Under the pieces are notes generated by a model. The model made no database searches and had not been told where the DNA came from. It saw nothing but the letters and a program-made list of their open reading frames with translations. The position numbers and the translations under genes were made by a program. Positions 12,801 to 23,131 of a stretch of DNA of 42,230 bases are shown here, one piece after another. Numbering within the stretch: the first letter of the stretch is position 1; each line of letters begins with the position of its first letter. Origin of the DNA: Gnetum montanum (lineage: Eukaryota; Streptophyta; Gnetopsida; Gnetales; Gnetaceae); contig MNCI01007639.1 of the NCBI GenBank assembly GCA_015680685.1, forward strand, positions 155,832 through 198,061, written 5' to 3'.

Positions 12801-15800
12801 CCAAATTTTATGCTCTAAACTTTCAGTGTAGTTCAGGTGCTTCATTTAACTAGTTCTGTAATCTAATTAGTCGTTTTACACCATAATTAGAGATCCTTTC
12901 TAGATTATTGCTTTCTCTTCTAGCTGTCTTTCTTTAAATAGTTTTTGTTTTTCTCTGTTAAATCCCAGCATTTTATTCTTCCTTCCTCTCTATTTTAAAT
13001 TTTTTTTTGAATTCTTTTGCTCCCAAATATTAAGATACGCACTTACTAAACATGAATAACAAGCAAGACCCTTTACACAATCTGCAGTATTGCATGAGAA
13101 AAGCAAAATGCATACAACGCTATGGCTCCAAATGTTTATGGTCGGTTTTTGTGAAAGTCGAAAATTCTTTGTAGTTTAAGAAAGGTTTGAAGATAACACT
13201 TTTCTATGTAGTGTGCTTACCAAAATCTTTAATCAGGCTTTTTTTTACAAGCAAAAATATTTTTCCCGTTGGAATTATCTTTTGAGGCCCACCGTGTCTA
13301 CCATGTTATGCTGATTTTTGATATAACAGTATCTTCAATTTATCTTCTAACAATATATCGGTCAGCTTTCTTTCTAGAATGATTAGTTCCAAAATTTAAT
13401 TGGTAAAATTATATCTTTAAAAAACATCATTTACTGTATCTATCAGGTTTCTGAATGTATCTTACCTAATATCAGCCTCACAAGTGATTAAATTAAAAGA
13501 AGTTTATGTCCAGGTTTTTGTCCATTTAATCCGCAGCCTAGATCTTATCAAGATTCCAACTGCACGTGCAACAGTAGTTTGGATGATTGGTGAATATGGT
13601 CCCAAAGGAGATTTAATCCCAAAGATGCTTCCAACTATAATGAAGTATTTGGCTTCCTGCTTTGCAAGGGAAGAGTTGGAATCAAAGTTACAGATAATCA
13701 ATTGTGCAGCAAAGGTACGATATATGATTATTAATCTGGCTAATAGATGTATTTATGTGCGCAAGTAAAATTTGAATACAAAACCTTCTCTCTTTGTTGC
13801 ATGTGCGCTGCTAATTTTTGAAAGGCAAAACAGACGATTGTAATTTGTACAATAAATATTAACTAAAGATGCCTGGGTTTTGAAATATTTTTAAAGACCG
13901 GTAAGCACTCGTAAAATGATCCTGAACTTGGGAAAGTTAATCCATATAAATATCATTTATATCAGTAGATATTAACTAAATTTTCTGATTATGTCACTTT
14001 TTATCTCTGCTCAGGTAGTTATGCATTGTCAAGCTTCTAGTCAAAGAAGCATACTAGTTCTCGCAGCAATATATATACTTGACATGGCTAAGAATGATAT
14101 GAATTATGATATCCGTGATCGAGCTCGCATGCTGAAAAAACTGTTAGAATCATACATATCAAGGAAAGATGGAAATCCTGATCAAACTTCTGAGACTGAA
14201 GTTACTTGGACATCAAATGATTCTCAAAATTCCAAACCACAGATTGTCAAATTTAAGGGGAACCCTGTATCAAGCATTTTCAATCATCTTATTCTTTCAT
14301 CAAAGACAATTCCTTTACTGAGTTCAGAAACAACAAAAAGAGTTTTTCTTCCTGGTTCTTTGTCCCACATCGTTCAACACACAGCTCCTGGTTATAGGCC
14401 CTTGCCGAAGCCACAGAGCTTCCATGACCCTAACAGTGACCAACAGATACATTCAAGGAGTGAAGCTGATGAACAAGATGGTACGGATGATGTTGAGGCG
14501 TCTTGTTCATCCTCTTATGGATCTGATAGTGATGAAAGCCTTAATGCTAGTGAATCATGCGAGGAAACCAGTGACAATGAATCATACATTAAGGCCGATT
14601 TCAAGGAAAAATCAAAAACATCTTCAGCTGCACCATCTACTAAAATACATGTTGTGGAACCGCTAATCTCTTTGTCGGATGGAGAGCATGAAAAGATTCA
14701 AAATATTGATGAACATGATCCTTTTAATGTTTCTGATGAGTTACTGATGCACAAGAAAAATGCACTTGAATCGTGGTTAGAAACAGGTGATTCTACTTCT
14801 GAATTGTCGTCTGTTCCTGTGAAAGAAATTTCCATTTCTGGTTATGGAAATATTATTATAGGTGAAGTTCATGTAGTGCCAAAGAAGTACACACTTCTAG
14901 ATTACACTAATGGAGATGGTCTCAACATTATGTATGGCTATTCTGATAAATCCTCCAGTTACTCACCTTCAATGGTCTGCATTAATCTTTTCTTTCATAA
15001 TCGCTCGAAAGAAATATTATCCAATATTATTGTCAAATGTGATGAGACAGTAAACGTTCCATTAGAGCAAGAGATTTCCAAGGAAGTGGATAAACTGTAA
15101 GAACCTTCACGTTTATCTTTTCCGTTTTTTATTACTTTCAAACATAAATCCTCTCCTAATATCTTGCATGGATTTCAGACCCTTAATCTCTCCAGAGCAG
15201 GCAGCAGCCATACCGACGCCAGAAATTTTGACATTGGACCCAGATCAGAGCTTACAATCAGAGATTCATGTCCGATTTCACCAACATTTTGCACCCCTGA
15301 AGTTGCAAGTATATTGTAATAACAAGCAATATTCTGTTGCACTACGGCCTGAAATTGGGATGCTGATGAGACCAAAAAATATAAATACTGGGACATTTAT
15401 GTCGATGGAATCGCAAATGTCAGGCATGCTTGAATCTTCTCGCAGGTAAGTTCAGCCTGTTTGAGTATGGTTACCCTATGATCTTTTGGGTTATTCAACA
15501 TGGTAAATGTGTCAATTCTACTGCTTTTGTTTTAATGAGTGATGTGACTATTTGAAAAGGATTAACAAAAAAGACTCAGGCTGAAATTGCTGTTGTGGTG
15601 GTTTTGTCACAGGTGCATCTTCAAAGATTCTAAACTTAATTTTAGTGAACAGGATATACATGATGGAAATGAGGATAAGCTTGTTTCAGTTTCTAAACGC
15701 ATCGTGTCTAGAGTGCTTAGCAGCTTTCATATGTCAGTAGTTTCAGCCACGATTCCAGTTTCCACATCATCAACTGATCAATCAGGCAATAGCAACGATG

Positions 15801-15994
15801 TTAAAGGCCTGTGCTTAAGATTTAGTGGTGAGACGTTATCAAGCTCCAGTCCTTGTTTAACCACAATAATTGCAGAAGACCACTGCAGTTTGCATGAACT
15901 TCCTGTTGTTGTTAAGGTCAATTGCGAAGATGCTGTATTTGGGTCAAACCTATTAAAGAAGCTAGTTGATATTTTGACAAAAGATTATTGCTGA
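3665..15994 (+). CDS. AP3BA: AP-3 adaptor complex subunit beta (10 exons, complete)
   Basis: Large beta subunit of the AP-3 adaptor, which sorts cargo into vesicles bound for the vacuole (lysosome-related traffic); in Arabidopsis this is AP3-beta/PAT2. Coding exons: 3665-3886, 5625-5701, 6445-6694, 6780-7403, 8094-8267, 11330-11653, 13514-13714, 14015-15096, 15179-15445, 15613-15994. They sum to 3603 bases, 1200 residues plus stop TGA at 15992. Every intron is GT-AG and all phases agree. Residues 1 to about 700 form the adaptin N trunk of helical repeats, with family blocks such as LVRAWALRAMSGIR, YVRRCAANA and AAAAAFNAVCP. About 775-815 is the acidic Ser-rich hinge. About 860-1200 is the beta-3 appendage, ending near CEDAVFGSNLLKKL. 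The protein is slightly longer than my recollection of Arabidopsis (about 1100 residues). No stop, frameshift or missing block was found, so it should be functional. The family is identified by recall of the Arabidopsis protein, not by a search. Confidence 0.95.
4709..4896 (+). repeat. 94-bp tandem duplication in intron 1
   Basis: Two nearly identical units, 4709-4802 and 4803-4896, both running from CATCTTGTCATACTTATG through CATCACGAAACATTGCA and differing at only a few positions. The near identity suggests a recent local duplication. It sits inside an intron, well away from the splice sites. Confidence 0.9.
5625..5701 (+). CDS. AP3BA: AP-3 beta exon 2 (residues 75-100)
   Basis: Short exon entered at AAAG|GTTGTG. 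It encodes VVKNVASTSLEVKKLVYIYL then VHYAER, the conserved 'EVKKLVY.YL..YAE' block of adaptin beta chains. Donor GAGAG|GTATG leaves two bases of an Arg codon, completed by the first base of exon 3. Confidence 0.92.
6140..6240. repeat. TGCATGCATACACATACA-type simple repeats in intron 2
   Basis: Alternating purine-pyrimidine sequence. GTGCATGCATACACATAC occurs twice, about 55 bases apart (near 6159 and 6214), with CA/TG and TA steps between. It is a low-complexity patch in intron 2 and does not encode anything supported. Confidence 0.6.
6445..6694 (+). CDS. AP3BA: AP-3 beta exon 3 (residues 100-183)
   Basis: Begins GAAG|GCGGCCAGATGAA, restoring RPDEALLSINSFQKDL. It holds the most conserved trunk blocks, NPLVRAWALRAMSGIRVHV and KCARDPSPYVRRCAANAIPK. 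Donor GAG|GTGCAT, phase 0. The next intron is only 85 bases. Confidence 0.93.
6780..7403 (+). CDS. AP3BA: AP-3 beta exon 4 (residues 184-391)
   Basis: Starts after ACCAG with LIDILLNDNSVGVLGAAAAA. It includes LPDVEEWGQSMLIDILLRYV, a divergent charged linker (KINPESIKEDDNYHTKEG region), and LLLCTSPLLWSRNSAVVFAA. Donor TATGTG|GTAAGA, phase 0. The linker is where plant beta-3 proteins vary most. Confidence 0.93.
7977..8020 (+). repeat. Purine-only (A/G) run in intron 4
   Basis: An uninterrupted A-rich run with spaced single G residues, about 40 bases long, 75 bases upstream of exon 5. It is a simple repeat. Because it is purine rich it cannot be the polypyrimidine tract of that acceptor; a separate T-rich stretch at 8071-8091 serves that role. 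Confidence 0.7.
8094..8267 (+). CDS. AP3BA: AP-3 beta exon 5 (residues 392-449)
   Basis: Acceptor TTCAG|GTGCTTG continues '..QYV|VLVNLQTFVEAMPSLFEV'. It ends ATTIHAILKELE-like sequence at GAG|GTGATT. The frame joins directly to exon 6 (DYVRQLDRQFAADAVSAIGL), matching the Arabidopsis order. The 3062-base intron that follows is the longest of the gene. Confidence 0.92.
8790..8985 (+). mobile_element. Possible tRNA-derived SINE fossil in intron 5
   Basis: TAGCTCAAGTGG at 8802-8813 fits a pol III A box, and AGTTCAAATTA at 8847-8857 fits a degraded B box, about 34 bases downstream. This spacing and the 'GTAGCTCAAGTGG' opening are typical of plant tRNA-derived SINEs. The 3' end and target-site duplication are not clear, so the span is approximate. 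Confidence 0.4.
11330..11653 (+). CDS. AP3BA: AP-3 beta exon 6 (residues 450-557)
   Basis: Acceptor AACAG|GATTATG. Encodes DYVRQLDRQFAADAVSAIGL and CAERLPSVSLTCIKGLLSLV, then a variable Gln/Glu-rich stretch and ILAFKTILQNNPAEFEK. The donor AAG|GTCAGG is a weak but canonical GT site; the frame supports it because exon 7 resumes with VFVHLIRSLDLIKIPTARAT. Confidence 0.9.
12436..12509. repeat. Inverted repeat with tRNA-like B box in intron 6
   Basis: CCTATTGGGA at 12436-12445 pairs with TCCCAATAGG at 12500-12509. The pairing continues inward with mismatches for about 28 bases per arm. On the minus strand 12452-12442 reads GGTTCGATCCC, a strong pol III B-box match. It could be a fold-back of two tRNA-derived fragments. 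No A box was found at a convincing distance. Confidence 0.5.
13514..13714 (+). CDS. AP3BA: AP-3 beta exon 7 (residues 558-624)
   Basis: Acceptor GTCCAG|GTTTTTG. Encodes VFVHLIRSLDLIKIPTARAT followed by VVWMIGEYGPKGDLIPKMLP, a block conserved in all AP beta chains, then LESKLQIINCAAK. Donor AAG|GTACGA, phase 0. Confidence 0.92.
14015..15096 (+). CDS. AP3BA: AP-3 beta exon 8, end of trunk, hinge and appendage start (residues 625-985)
   Basis: The largest exon. It begins VVMHCQASSQRS and ends the trunk at YDIRDRARMLKKLLESY. It then has FLPGSLSHIVQHTAPGYRPL, the highly conserved motif before the hinge. The hinge (about residues 775-815) is an acidic Ser/Asp/Glu tract typical of beta-3 chains and a likely phosphorylation region. 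The appendage begins around KKYTLLDYTNGDGLNIMYGY. Donor ACT|GTAAG leaves two bases of a Leu codon. Confidence 0.94.
15179..15445 (+). CDS. AP3BA: AP-3 beta exon 9 (residues 985-1074)
   Basis: Acceptor TTTCAG|ACCC restores L-PLISPEQAAAIPTPEIL and carries EIHVRFHQHFAPLKLQVYCN and VALRPEIGMLMRP, the conserved core of the beta-3 C-terminal domain. Donor CGCAG|GTAAG splits an Arg codon. Confidence 0.93.
15613..15994 (+). CDS. AP3BA: AP-3 beta exon 10 and stop (residues 1074-1200)
   Basis: Acceptor GTCACAG|GTGC restores ESSRRCIFKD. Ends with LPVVVKVNCEDAVFGSNLLK, matching the family C-terminus, and stops at TGA 15992-15994. Confidence 0.93.
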
Positions 15995-16420
15995 AGAATG
16001 AGCCTGATTTAAAGCATGGTGGAAATGGATTGTTTTTGTCATAATTGTAAGGCGTTGCATCAGGTACTTTCAGATTCATGCGAACAGAAGTTTGGATTTA
16101 GATCTTTGTATTTGGATTATTTTATGTTTGCTGATTAAAGTTACAAAAAGGTGTTTAAATCTCTAGCTGTTGAAGATTCGTGTTTTTCTTCGCACTGTGG
16201 TTCATTTTCTTTTCACAGGTTTTCCTAAGATGATGACTTCAGGAGAGCAGCTTTCACAGGTCAGTGGCTCTTTTGAAAGATCTTTTATTAACCTTGATGC
16301 AAACCCAAATTTACTTGATTTTTTAAAAAAGAATAAAACAGAATATTTATCTTCAAGGAACTCGTGTATAACTACAGTTATGCTGTAGTATGGAGCATGG
16401 CAAAGTCAACTGACTTGCAG
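15995..16420 (+). other. 3' untranslated and downstream region of the AP-3 beta gene
   Basis: Sequence after the stop codon. Around 16219-16388 the plus strand is open for 50-70 codons after a TTTTCACAG acceptor-like site, so it could be an alternative 3' exon. It shows no AP-3 similarity and is more likely untranslated or intergenic. I could not fix a polyadenylation site. Confidence 0.4.
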
Positions 16421-16574
16421 TTATGCATTACGCATAATCATGCTAGCTTTGTCAGAACTTTATTGGTCCACTGCATGAGTTTTCTTTTGTGGAAATTTGA
16501 TTTATTTGCAGTTCCGTTGTATTTGCCCAAATTATTCGACCGGTCCTTTCTGGTTTTCTTCTAGGTTGATTCTT

Positions 16575-16750
16575 TGAACATAGCGAAACCATCTGAGATG
16601 CTGTGTGTATTTTATTTGTGATTTTTCTCACTTTTAACATTGGTTGATTCTTTTAAGAGGTTTATTATCTATTTTCTTTAAACTTAGCTAAACCGTTTGA
16701 CATACTATCTGGTTATTTTATTTGTGATTTTTCTCATTTTTAATATACTA
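16575..16750 (+). repeat. Diverged tandem duplication, period about 104 bp
   Basis: Two copies of a unit containing TAGC(G/T)AAACC, then ATTTTATTTGTGATTTTTCT and CA(C/T)TTTTAA, starting near 16581 and 16685. The copies are clearly diverged, so the duplication is old. Confidence 0.65.
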
Positions 16751-17007
16751 TCTAGCTAGCATCTATTTAAGCATTTGCATTTTTTTCATTGTTGATGCAA
16801 TTTTGTATTAATATTTTTTAACATGGTAACTATGGAAAAACAATCAAGGGCACTATTTATTTATTGTACCAAGTCAGATATTCAACAAATCTGTTGAAGA
16901 ACCAAATTTTTTTAATATGCGAAGTCTTTGCTGAAAGATATTATAATGGAAATATTTTCTTATACAAGTAATGGTTAGAAGATACAACAGTAAGGAGGAT
17001 GAGGAAA

Positions 17008-17180
17008 TGAGAAAGAAGTCATTATTAAACATAGGATTCGTAATGAGCACCCAAACACCATAACGAAAGTTTAGGAAGTGACTTGTGAGTTAAGAAAGAA
17101 GTTGTTATGAAATATAGTTTTCATAATGAGTACCCAAACACCATAACCAAAAGGTTTAAGAATTGATTTGTAAGTTAAAG
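17008..17180 (+). repeat. Tandem duplication, period about 83 bp
   Basis: TAATGAG(C/T)ACCCAAACACC followed by ATAAC occurs at 17041 and 17124, each preceded by AAGAAAGAAGT(C/T)-like and followed by GTTTA(A/G)GAA(G/T)TGA(C/T)TTGT sequence. No coding function is seen. Confidence 0.7.
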
Positions 17181-19157
17181 AAAGAAAGAAGACTCTAAAT
17201 GGTGAAGAAAGAAAAGACTTACGAAAAAACATTTCGTAAAGTTTAGAATATCAAGTAATACTTTGTAAAGATGAGACAAGAGAAGTTTACAATGAACTAA
17301 GAACAAATTTTAATAGAAAATGAATGTATAATATGAAGCCATGTAATTAAGAAAAAATGATGTGTATATTTGAGATTACAAATTTATTTAGCTTTTCTGT
17401 AGACTAAGATCTTGGTAAAGATCTTGGTAATTAGCATCAACCAAGTGATGTAAAATCAGACTCTAACAATGTATTTGGTAAATCTTCTAGACTTGCATTT
17501 ATATCTTTTAAGTAGTAATTTTGGTTATGTTCTTTCTATTTTTTTTTTGCATGAATTGTATTTTAAAGCTCTTAAAATTAAAATAAATTTTTGGTATTAT
17601 ATTTTTTAAACATATATAGTATTTTAAGCTTGATAAATAATTGTTAATTTTTTAAAAATTATTCACAAATTATTCCTGAATTAGAGAGTTGCCAAATAAA
17701 CATGCCAAATCCAAATTGAAAACGATGTTAAAAAGTATTTTATAATTTTCCATTGTCTTGCAAACTTCATATTATTATATTATTATTATCTTAGTAGTAA
17801 GAGTCTCTGGCATTGAAAGCCTAAGTTACAAGTTCTAGATTTATAAGGATCTTAGTGGATATAAGGAAAAGTTCAATTTCAGTTTTGTTATCTTCATTTT
17901 AGAAAACATAAAGATGACATTAGTCAAAAGTGACAAATAATTAAAGGAGGGTGAGATGTGTTTTGTGTTATTAAAAAAATTATAGAATTTTTAATCCCCT
18001 ATGAAGATATTCTTGCAATGGAATGTTGTTTCAACTAGGATTTTTAGAATGAACTATCTTGGGAACTTTAATATGGTAGAATAAGAAGATTTCCTTAATC
18101 TCTAGAAATAAAATTTAAAACTAAATTCCATTCTTGTGATGGTTTGCTTCCATTTCTTAATTTATGAATAATAACTCTAGGAATTTATGAATGATAACTC
18201 TAGGAATTTATGAATGACAATTCTTGGATTTGAGTAGATTAAAAGATGGTTATTCGAAAAAAGACTAACACAAAGAATGACAAATATTTATGACATTTTT
18301 GAATGATGCGAGGATACAACATTGTCAAATTGAATACACCATCAATGTTAGGGCAAGAAACTCATTATTCAATGAAACTCCTAGTAGTTGGGACCAATTA
18401 TGAAATAAACATGGTAAGAAGCAATCATTGAAATTTACTTTATTGTGCCTTATCACTCATATGGACAAGCCATTAAGATAATTTTAGCTGAGGCCAATTA
18501 CTAGTCTTATCCAAGGGAGTCCTTTGTCATAGTAAAATAATTTTATCATAATAGTTAGGGGAGCTCTCTTGGTCATATTTTTTTTTTTGCTAGACTTTGC
18601 AATGGTAAATAAATAATTATCATCATAATGATAGAATAAAAGATGAGCTTTTTCAAGGAATTATTATTTGCGAGATTCCAACTACTTTGTAACTTTGACT
18701 TTATCCTTGGAAAATCAATTCTTAGTGAATCAATTTAAGAATTTTTAATTTAAAAAATAGAAAAAATTATCTCAACCAAATAATAGATATATATCATAAA
18801 TATATAGCTAAAAACTATTATGCATTTGGAATGTGTGTTAGTGTTAGCTCCCTCATCAATGTGCTTATGCCTACAAATAAGTTTCTAGCTAAGAATATGA
18901 ATTTAATATATCTAAAGATTCCAAATGAATTACTTTCAAGCTTTTCAATTTGGTTCCCACTAAAAATATGGATTTGAAGTAGTGGAGTTACCTTGTGACT
19001 TAAACTTCTAATTAAAAAGACATCATATAAATCTTTTCAAGATTCCAAAATTCCTAAATAAATTTGGAAATGGAAGGTAAGATGTTTGACATTTAGTAAG
19101 AGTTTTGAGTAGCATCCTTCCTATTTTTTAGCATAATCATCTTGCTATGTCAAGTAG
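17181..19157. other. AT-rich intergenic sequence with a short tandem repeat
   Basis: No gene or recognisable protein remnant on either strand. A triplicated 22-23-bp unit (AATTTATGAATGATAACTCT-like) lies at 18159-18228. The rest is AT-rich with frequent stops. It may be the pre-insertion site of element T plus older debris. Confidence 0.5.
18159..18228 (+). repeat. Three tandem copies of a 22-23-bp unit
   Basis: Units beginning AATTTATGAAT at about 18160, 18182 and 18204, each ending CTAGG or CTTGG. The first two differ by one substitution; the third has several. Confidence 0.8.
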
Positions 19158-19998
19158 TGATAGAACATTTTATGTTTAGGACTACGATATCATAGATGTG
19201 ATATCTTTGCTTAACATACATTGCCATAGATATGATGTAGTGGGCCATGGTTGTGCTTATAAACACAAGCCTACCATCATGTCAAAAACAAATTTGAGCC
19301 AAACATTTAGCAAAATTCTTGTTGTTTGTTTTTTTGAAGTTAGTATTAGTTGTGAATGCCTGTGTTTAAATTACAATTGTACAAAATCTTTATTTGAGTG
19401 GATTGTTCCTAGACATAATTCATGAATGGCAATAAAGATTGAGATTGCTCATCATCATTGCACCATATCACATAGAATATATTTATTTTCCCATGTTGTT
19501 TACTTTTATTATGTCATATACATTTCTTAAGTCATTTACTATTCTAATGTTTATTAGTAAGGCAGAAGGAGTATGATTAGTTTTGAGGATAAAGTGTAAT
19601 TGACTTTGCTTGATTTGCTCAATAGTAAAGTTACTTGGTAATCTCAATAATAATTACATCAACCTAGGACATGTACAAAAAATGAAGAAATGAATACTTA
19701 TCACCATAGTATAGAATAGCTTTACATTTTCATCTTACTTAGAAATAGAATTTATATTCATCTTCACCATGTTTACACAACACTTTTAAGAGAATAACTT
19801 CAATTTAACATATACCCCACTAAGAGTTAAACCATATGTTTTGTACCTCGCTAAACTCTAAGTAGGAAGTCAATGATTACAAACTTCCTATCAACTCACT
19901 AGTATACTTATATTGTCCATCCACAAATTACGATCTGGTCATGCGTGAACACTTGTGACTTGTATAGTTGAGTGTTGGAATACTTTAACCATTCATCA
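19158..19998 (+). mobile_element. 5' LTR of Ty3/gypsy-type element T (family alpha)
   Basis: Starts TGATAGAAC at 19158 and ends CATTCATCA at 19998, 841 bp, with TG...CA ends. Inside are two GATATC motifs, TATAAACA at 19258, AATAAAGATTGAGATT at 19431 and a U5 segment shared with copy B. The end is fixed by a primer-binding site two bases later. This is the one alpha LTR whose internal region (gag) is visible, and it identifies the family as a retrotransposon. Confidence 0.8.
19186..19263 (+). promoter_or_regulatory. U3 GATATC motifs and TATA box of element T
   Basis: GATATC at 19186-19191 and 19200-19205 (CGATATCATAGATGTGATATC context), then TATAAA at 19258-19263. These are decayed forms of the GCGATATCGC palindromes in copies A and D. 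The U3 from LTR start to TATA is about 100 bp. Confidence 0.6.
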
Positions 19999-19999
19999 T

Positions 20000-20017
20000 T
20001 GGTGTCGTTGTTGAGGA
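20000..20017 (+). other. Primer-binding site, tRNA-Asp type (decayed), element T
   Basis: TGGTGTCGTTGTTGAGGA starts two bases after the LTR end. It matches the plant primer site TGGCGCCGTTGCCGGGGA except for C-to-T changes at four positions and one G-to-A. That primer is complementary to the 3' end of tRNA-Asp and is used by several plant Ty3/gypsy lineages. All differences are transitions, as expected from deamination of methylated cytosine. Confidence 0.75.
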
Positions 20018-20142
20018 AGTGTCAATGTTTACTAGTTAGTTGATTTTACATAGTTCATTGTGTCAAGAATCACTAATCCTATCTTTCATACTAAGAATAA
20101 TTTTTAAAAGCACACACATCCATAAGTGTTAACAACATTAAA

Positions 20143-21560
20143 ATGGCTTCCATATCTAGAGTGAAATCTCCACGTGCTATTGATCTTAATAAAAATAATC
20201 ATAGAGTTTATAATGAAGAAGAGTGGAGTGCATTAATGCAAACAAGAATCTCGTATGCGCATACTCATCCTTATTATCTTGATTTCACATTTATTTTTCA
20301 TGAGGATGAACAATTTAAATGGAGACTTACATGGCAACATTGTCTTGTAGCTAGAATGTTTAGTACCATCTATATGCTTCAAGTAATCCTCATGAGGTTA
20401 AGTCTTGGCCATGTGTAAGAAGTGTACTAAGTTACCAAGGACATGACTAGGCAATATCAACTAACAGAGGTGCAAGCAAGAAGGGATGCTATCATGGTAG
20501 CAAGATATGAACAAGAGAAAAGAAAGTAAACATCACAAGCAATCATCCTTAGTGAGCCAAAAAAAAAGAACCATATAAAGTTAAAAAGTTTTACTAGACT
20601 CATAGATCCAGTTCTCAAACACTAGTCATATGCATTGAAGATCCTGTAAAGATAAAATTACGTCCAACCTTAGCAAAAATTCCAAGAAGACATGAGGTAG
20701 CTTGTAGACTTACGGGGAATTTGAAGCCTAAAACCTCTAACCGATCTAGAAGAGATGAATCTAGAAGTCATAGAAGGACAACGAACTAGAATCATTGTTC
20801 AACTCTCCCCTTCTCTTTGTCACACTCATAAATAGACTTTAATAGGGAAGATTGAAGAGCAAGGAATCATGACAAGGAAAGAAGAAGGGATCATGAGAGG
20901 CATGCTAATAGCAAAAGAAGGCATTATGAAAACATGGAAGATGACAAAGAAGATAGAGACAGAGAAACTAGGTGGGAGAAGAGAACATCATGAGCATCGA
21001 AGGGGCCACAATTACAATAGAGCTTACAAACTCCAAGATTATGAACAACCTCTACTAGCCACTCATAGTATGATTAATATCCAGGAAGCAGTGTACATAC
21101 CTACTAGACATCTAAGGGATAGTTGCATCAAGTGACTTGATATGAATAATATTCCAAAGTTCGAAGGAGGATATAACATAGATCCACAACATTGCCTCCA
21201 AGTCTTAAATGATGTTTGCACCTTATAGAATATAGAGAATGATTGATAGAAATTAAAGTTGTTTCCTAGAACACTCATTAAGAAAGCAAAAAGCTGGTAT
21301 AGATCTTTAGAATCAGAATCAATAAGAAGATGGAGTATCATGTTGGAACTTTACAATGACAAATACTAAGCTTATTCCAGAGAAAATAAAGCCAAGGATT
21401 GAAACAAGGGACACATGAATCTATTGATGCAGTAATGGGTATATACTATTCATTATTACATAGATGCCCAGTGGACTAGGTTCACTCTCATATTAAATCA
21501 CCTTTGTATACTATATCTAGATATTATGAAAGGACAATTTATTTCCTAAAAAACAAGAAA
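20143..21560 (+). pseudogene. gag remnant of element T, N-terminal and core part
   Basis: ATG at 20143 opens MASISRVKSPRAIDLN. The frame is then broken, but pieces remain recognisable: YQLTEVQARRDAIMVARYEQ (about 20450) and IPKFEGGYNIDPQHCLQVLN (about 21150). The clearest is KLFPRTLIKKAKSWYRSLES followed by SIRRWSIMLELYNDKY (21260-21370), the hallmark of the retrotransposon gag domain. ESIDAVMGIYYSLLHRCP follows near 21420-21470. Several stops and frameshifts make it non-functional. The gag protein would have formed the particle that packages element RNA. The 140-bp leader after the primer site is normal for the group. Confidence 0.75.
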
Positions 21561-21651
21561 ACTAACTATCTTTAATTATTCAAATAAGAAGATTATAATA
21601 GGGTTCACAAAATTGACAAAACATCCAAAACCTCTAAAAACACTCAAATGA

Positions 21652-22337
21652 TGTTGACAACTCAAGACTGAGATTCAATTTAGAGAAGTAAATAATAGAC
21701 AAAAACACATAGGCCAATCCACACACATTGACCCTAGAGCTACAACTACACTTGCACCTACTTGATGTGCTCTATCACTCTTGCCAAGCTCTCCTCAACT
21801 TAAGAGCTCTTACCAAGACTTCTCTTCTCACTCTTTGTCCATGTACAAGCATGAAACACTAACATATTTATTAAGAAAAACAACATAAAAACTAAGAAAT
21901 ATTCCACAAGCTCAACTTATAGTTTCCATGTTTTTTCTATCTTTTTCCTTTGTCTCCTAGTTGTTTCCCAATTGGAATAGTCAATTCTGGAAGTTTCGTG
22001 GTCGTCTCTAATCTCCTCAGATCATCTTCTACGAAAAACACAACATTTGGCTAAGACATTTGCTATTTTTGGGAGACGTCTCCTTCACAAGTGAGACATC
22101 TCCTCTACCTCATGATGTCTTTCTTGAGACATCTCCTCTATTGAGGAGATGTAGAGGAGATGTCTTTTGTAAGATGTCTCTACTCTAGATAAGTCATCTT
22201 CTCTTAGACCAAGATGTCTTATGTTAGGCCAAAGATGTCTTTTATGAAGGCTTAGCTCTCAGGCAAGATGTCTTCTTGTCCTCCAATACATCTCCATAGA
22301 GTTCAAAATCTGTAAAACACACATGTAGGAAATAACA
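21652..22337. mobile_element. Candidate solo LTR inserted in gag of element T
   Basis: A 686-bp block that interrupts gag. It begins TGTTGACAAC and ends AATAACA, typical LTR ends. The flanking 5-mers AATGA and AGGGA match at three of five positions, so a target duplication is only suggested. Inside, 22070-22280 holds about nine AGATGTCT/GAGACATCTC motifs in both orientations, including the hairpin GAGACATCTCCTCT...AGAGGAGATGTCT. Strand and family are undetermined, and it could also be a degraded internal segment. Confidence 0.35.
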
Positions 22338-23131
22338 AGGGAATTGGAAGAGGTGTTCCTACACACCCTAGGCCATAGAGTTTCTTAAAGGAAACAACTA
22401 CGACTCATTATTAGTGGGCTAAGGAACAAGACTACATAGATCCTTGGAGTACATGCCCAAGGAAGATTATCAAAGATGATAGTTCATCAAATTCAAAGGT
22501 TACTAGACTAGATAGTGAAAGAAGAAGGAGAGCTACGTAAAAGGGAATCTACTGAAGAGTACAATAGAGATCCAACCATTAGGAAAAGAGATATAAGGAT
22601 AGGTAAAACACGAGAAGAAGAAGCTTTAGAAGATGTGATTTAGAAAAGACTCTACTTATTCAGAAATTGGTCAATGATATTATAACAAAGGCAAAGAAAA
22701 TGTGGGACTCTATAGATGAAAAATTTGCCATAACACTAAAGATAGTAGACGAGAAGACCGAAAAAGATTTTAATAGAAATAAGGACCAAAAGATGAAAAA
22801 AGATAATGGACATGAAAGTTATAAAAACAAAAGAAAAGTTGTTGCAATAGAGGAAGTTATGAACTCAAGTTCTAAAGATGACACTAGATGCAAAGTTTGT
22901 TAGTATGAACATCCTAAGGGATTTTGTCTTGTGATGGTCCACTTGTAAGAGTCTGAGGTGTATGTATTGAATCCAAAGTTTCCTAGAAAAACAAATGTCC
23001 AGATGATTGCCTTACCCACAAGGTAATTACAAACAACTATATCAATAACCATGTTATCTAAGTGGGGCTTATTTTCAACCATACAAGCAATACTAACAGC
23101 TATGGCAACAACCACAATTGTGGGGGATGCT
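22338..23131 (+). pseudogene. gag remnant of element T, C-terminal part
   Basis: Resumes charged, Lys/Glu-rich gag-like sequence. About 22667-22930 encodes KKMWDSIDEKFAITLKIVDE and ends with RCKVC-stop-YEHPKGFC, a decayed zinc-knuckle-like Cys/His cluster (C-x2-C-x3-H-x4-C once the stop is read through), a likely nucleic-acid binding tail. It continues without a break into the 298-bp repeat. Stops and frame changes make it inactive. Confidence 0.55.

Noticed and set aside
16170-16388. Extra 3' coding exon of AP-3 beta
   Set aside because: Exon 10 already ends with the family's conserved C-terminus and a stop. This stretch has no AP-3 similarity.
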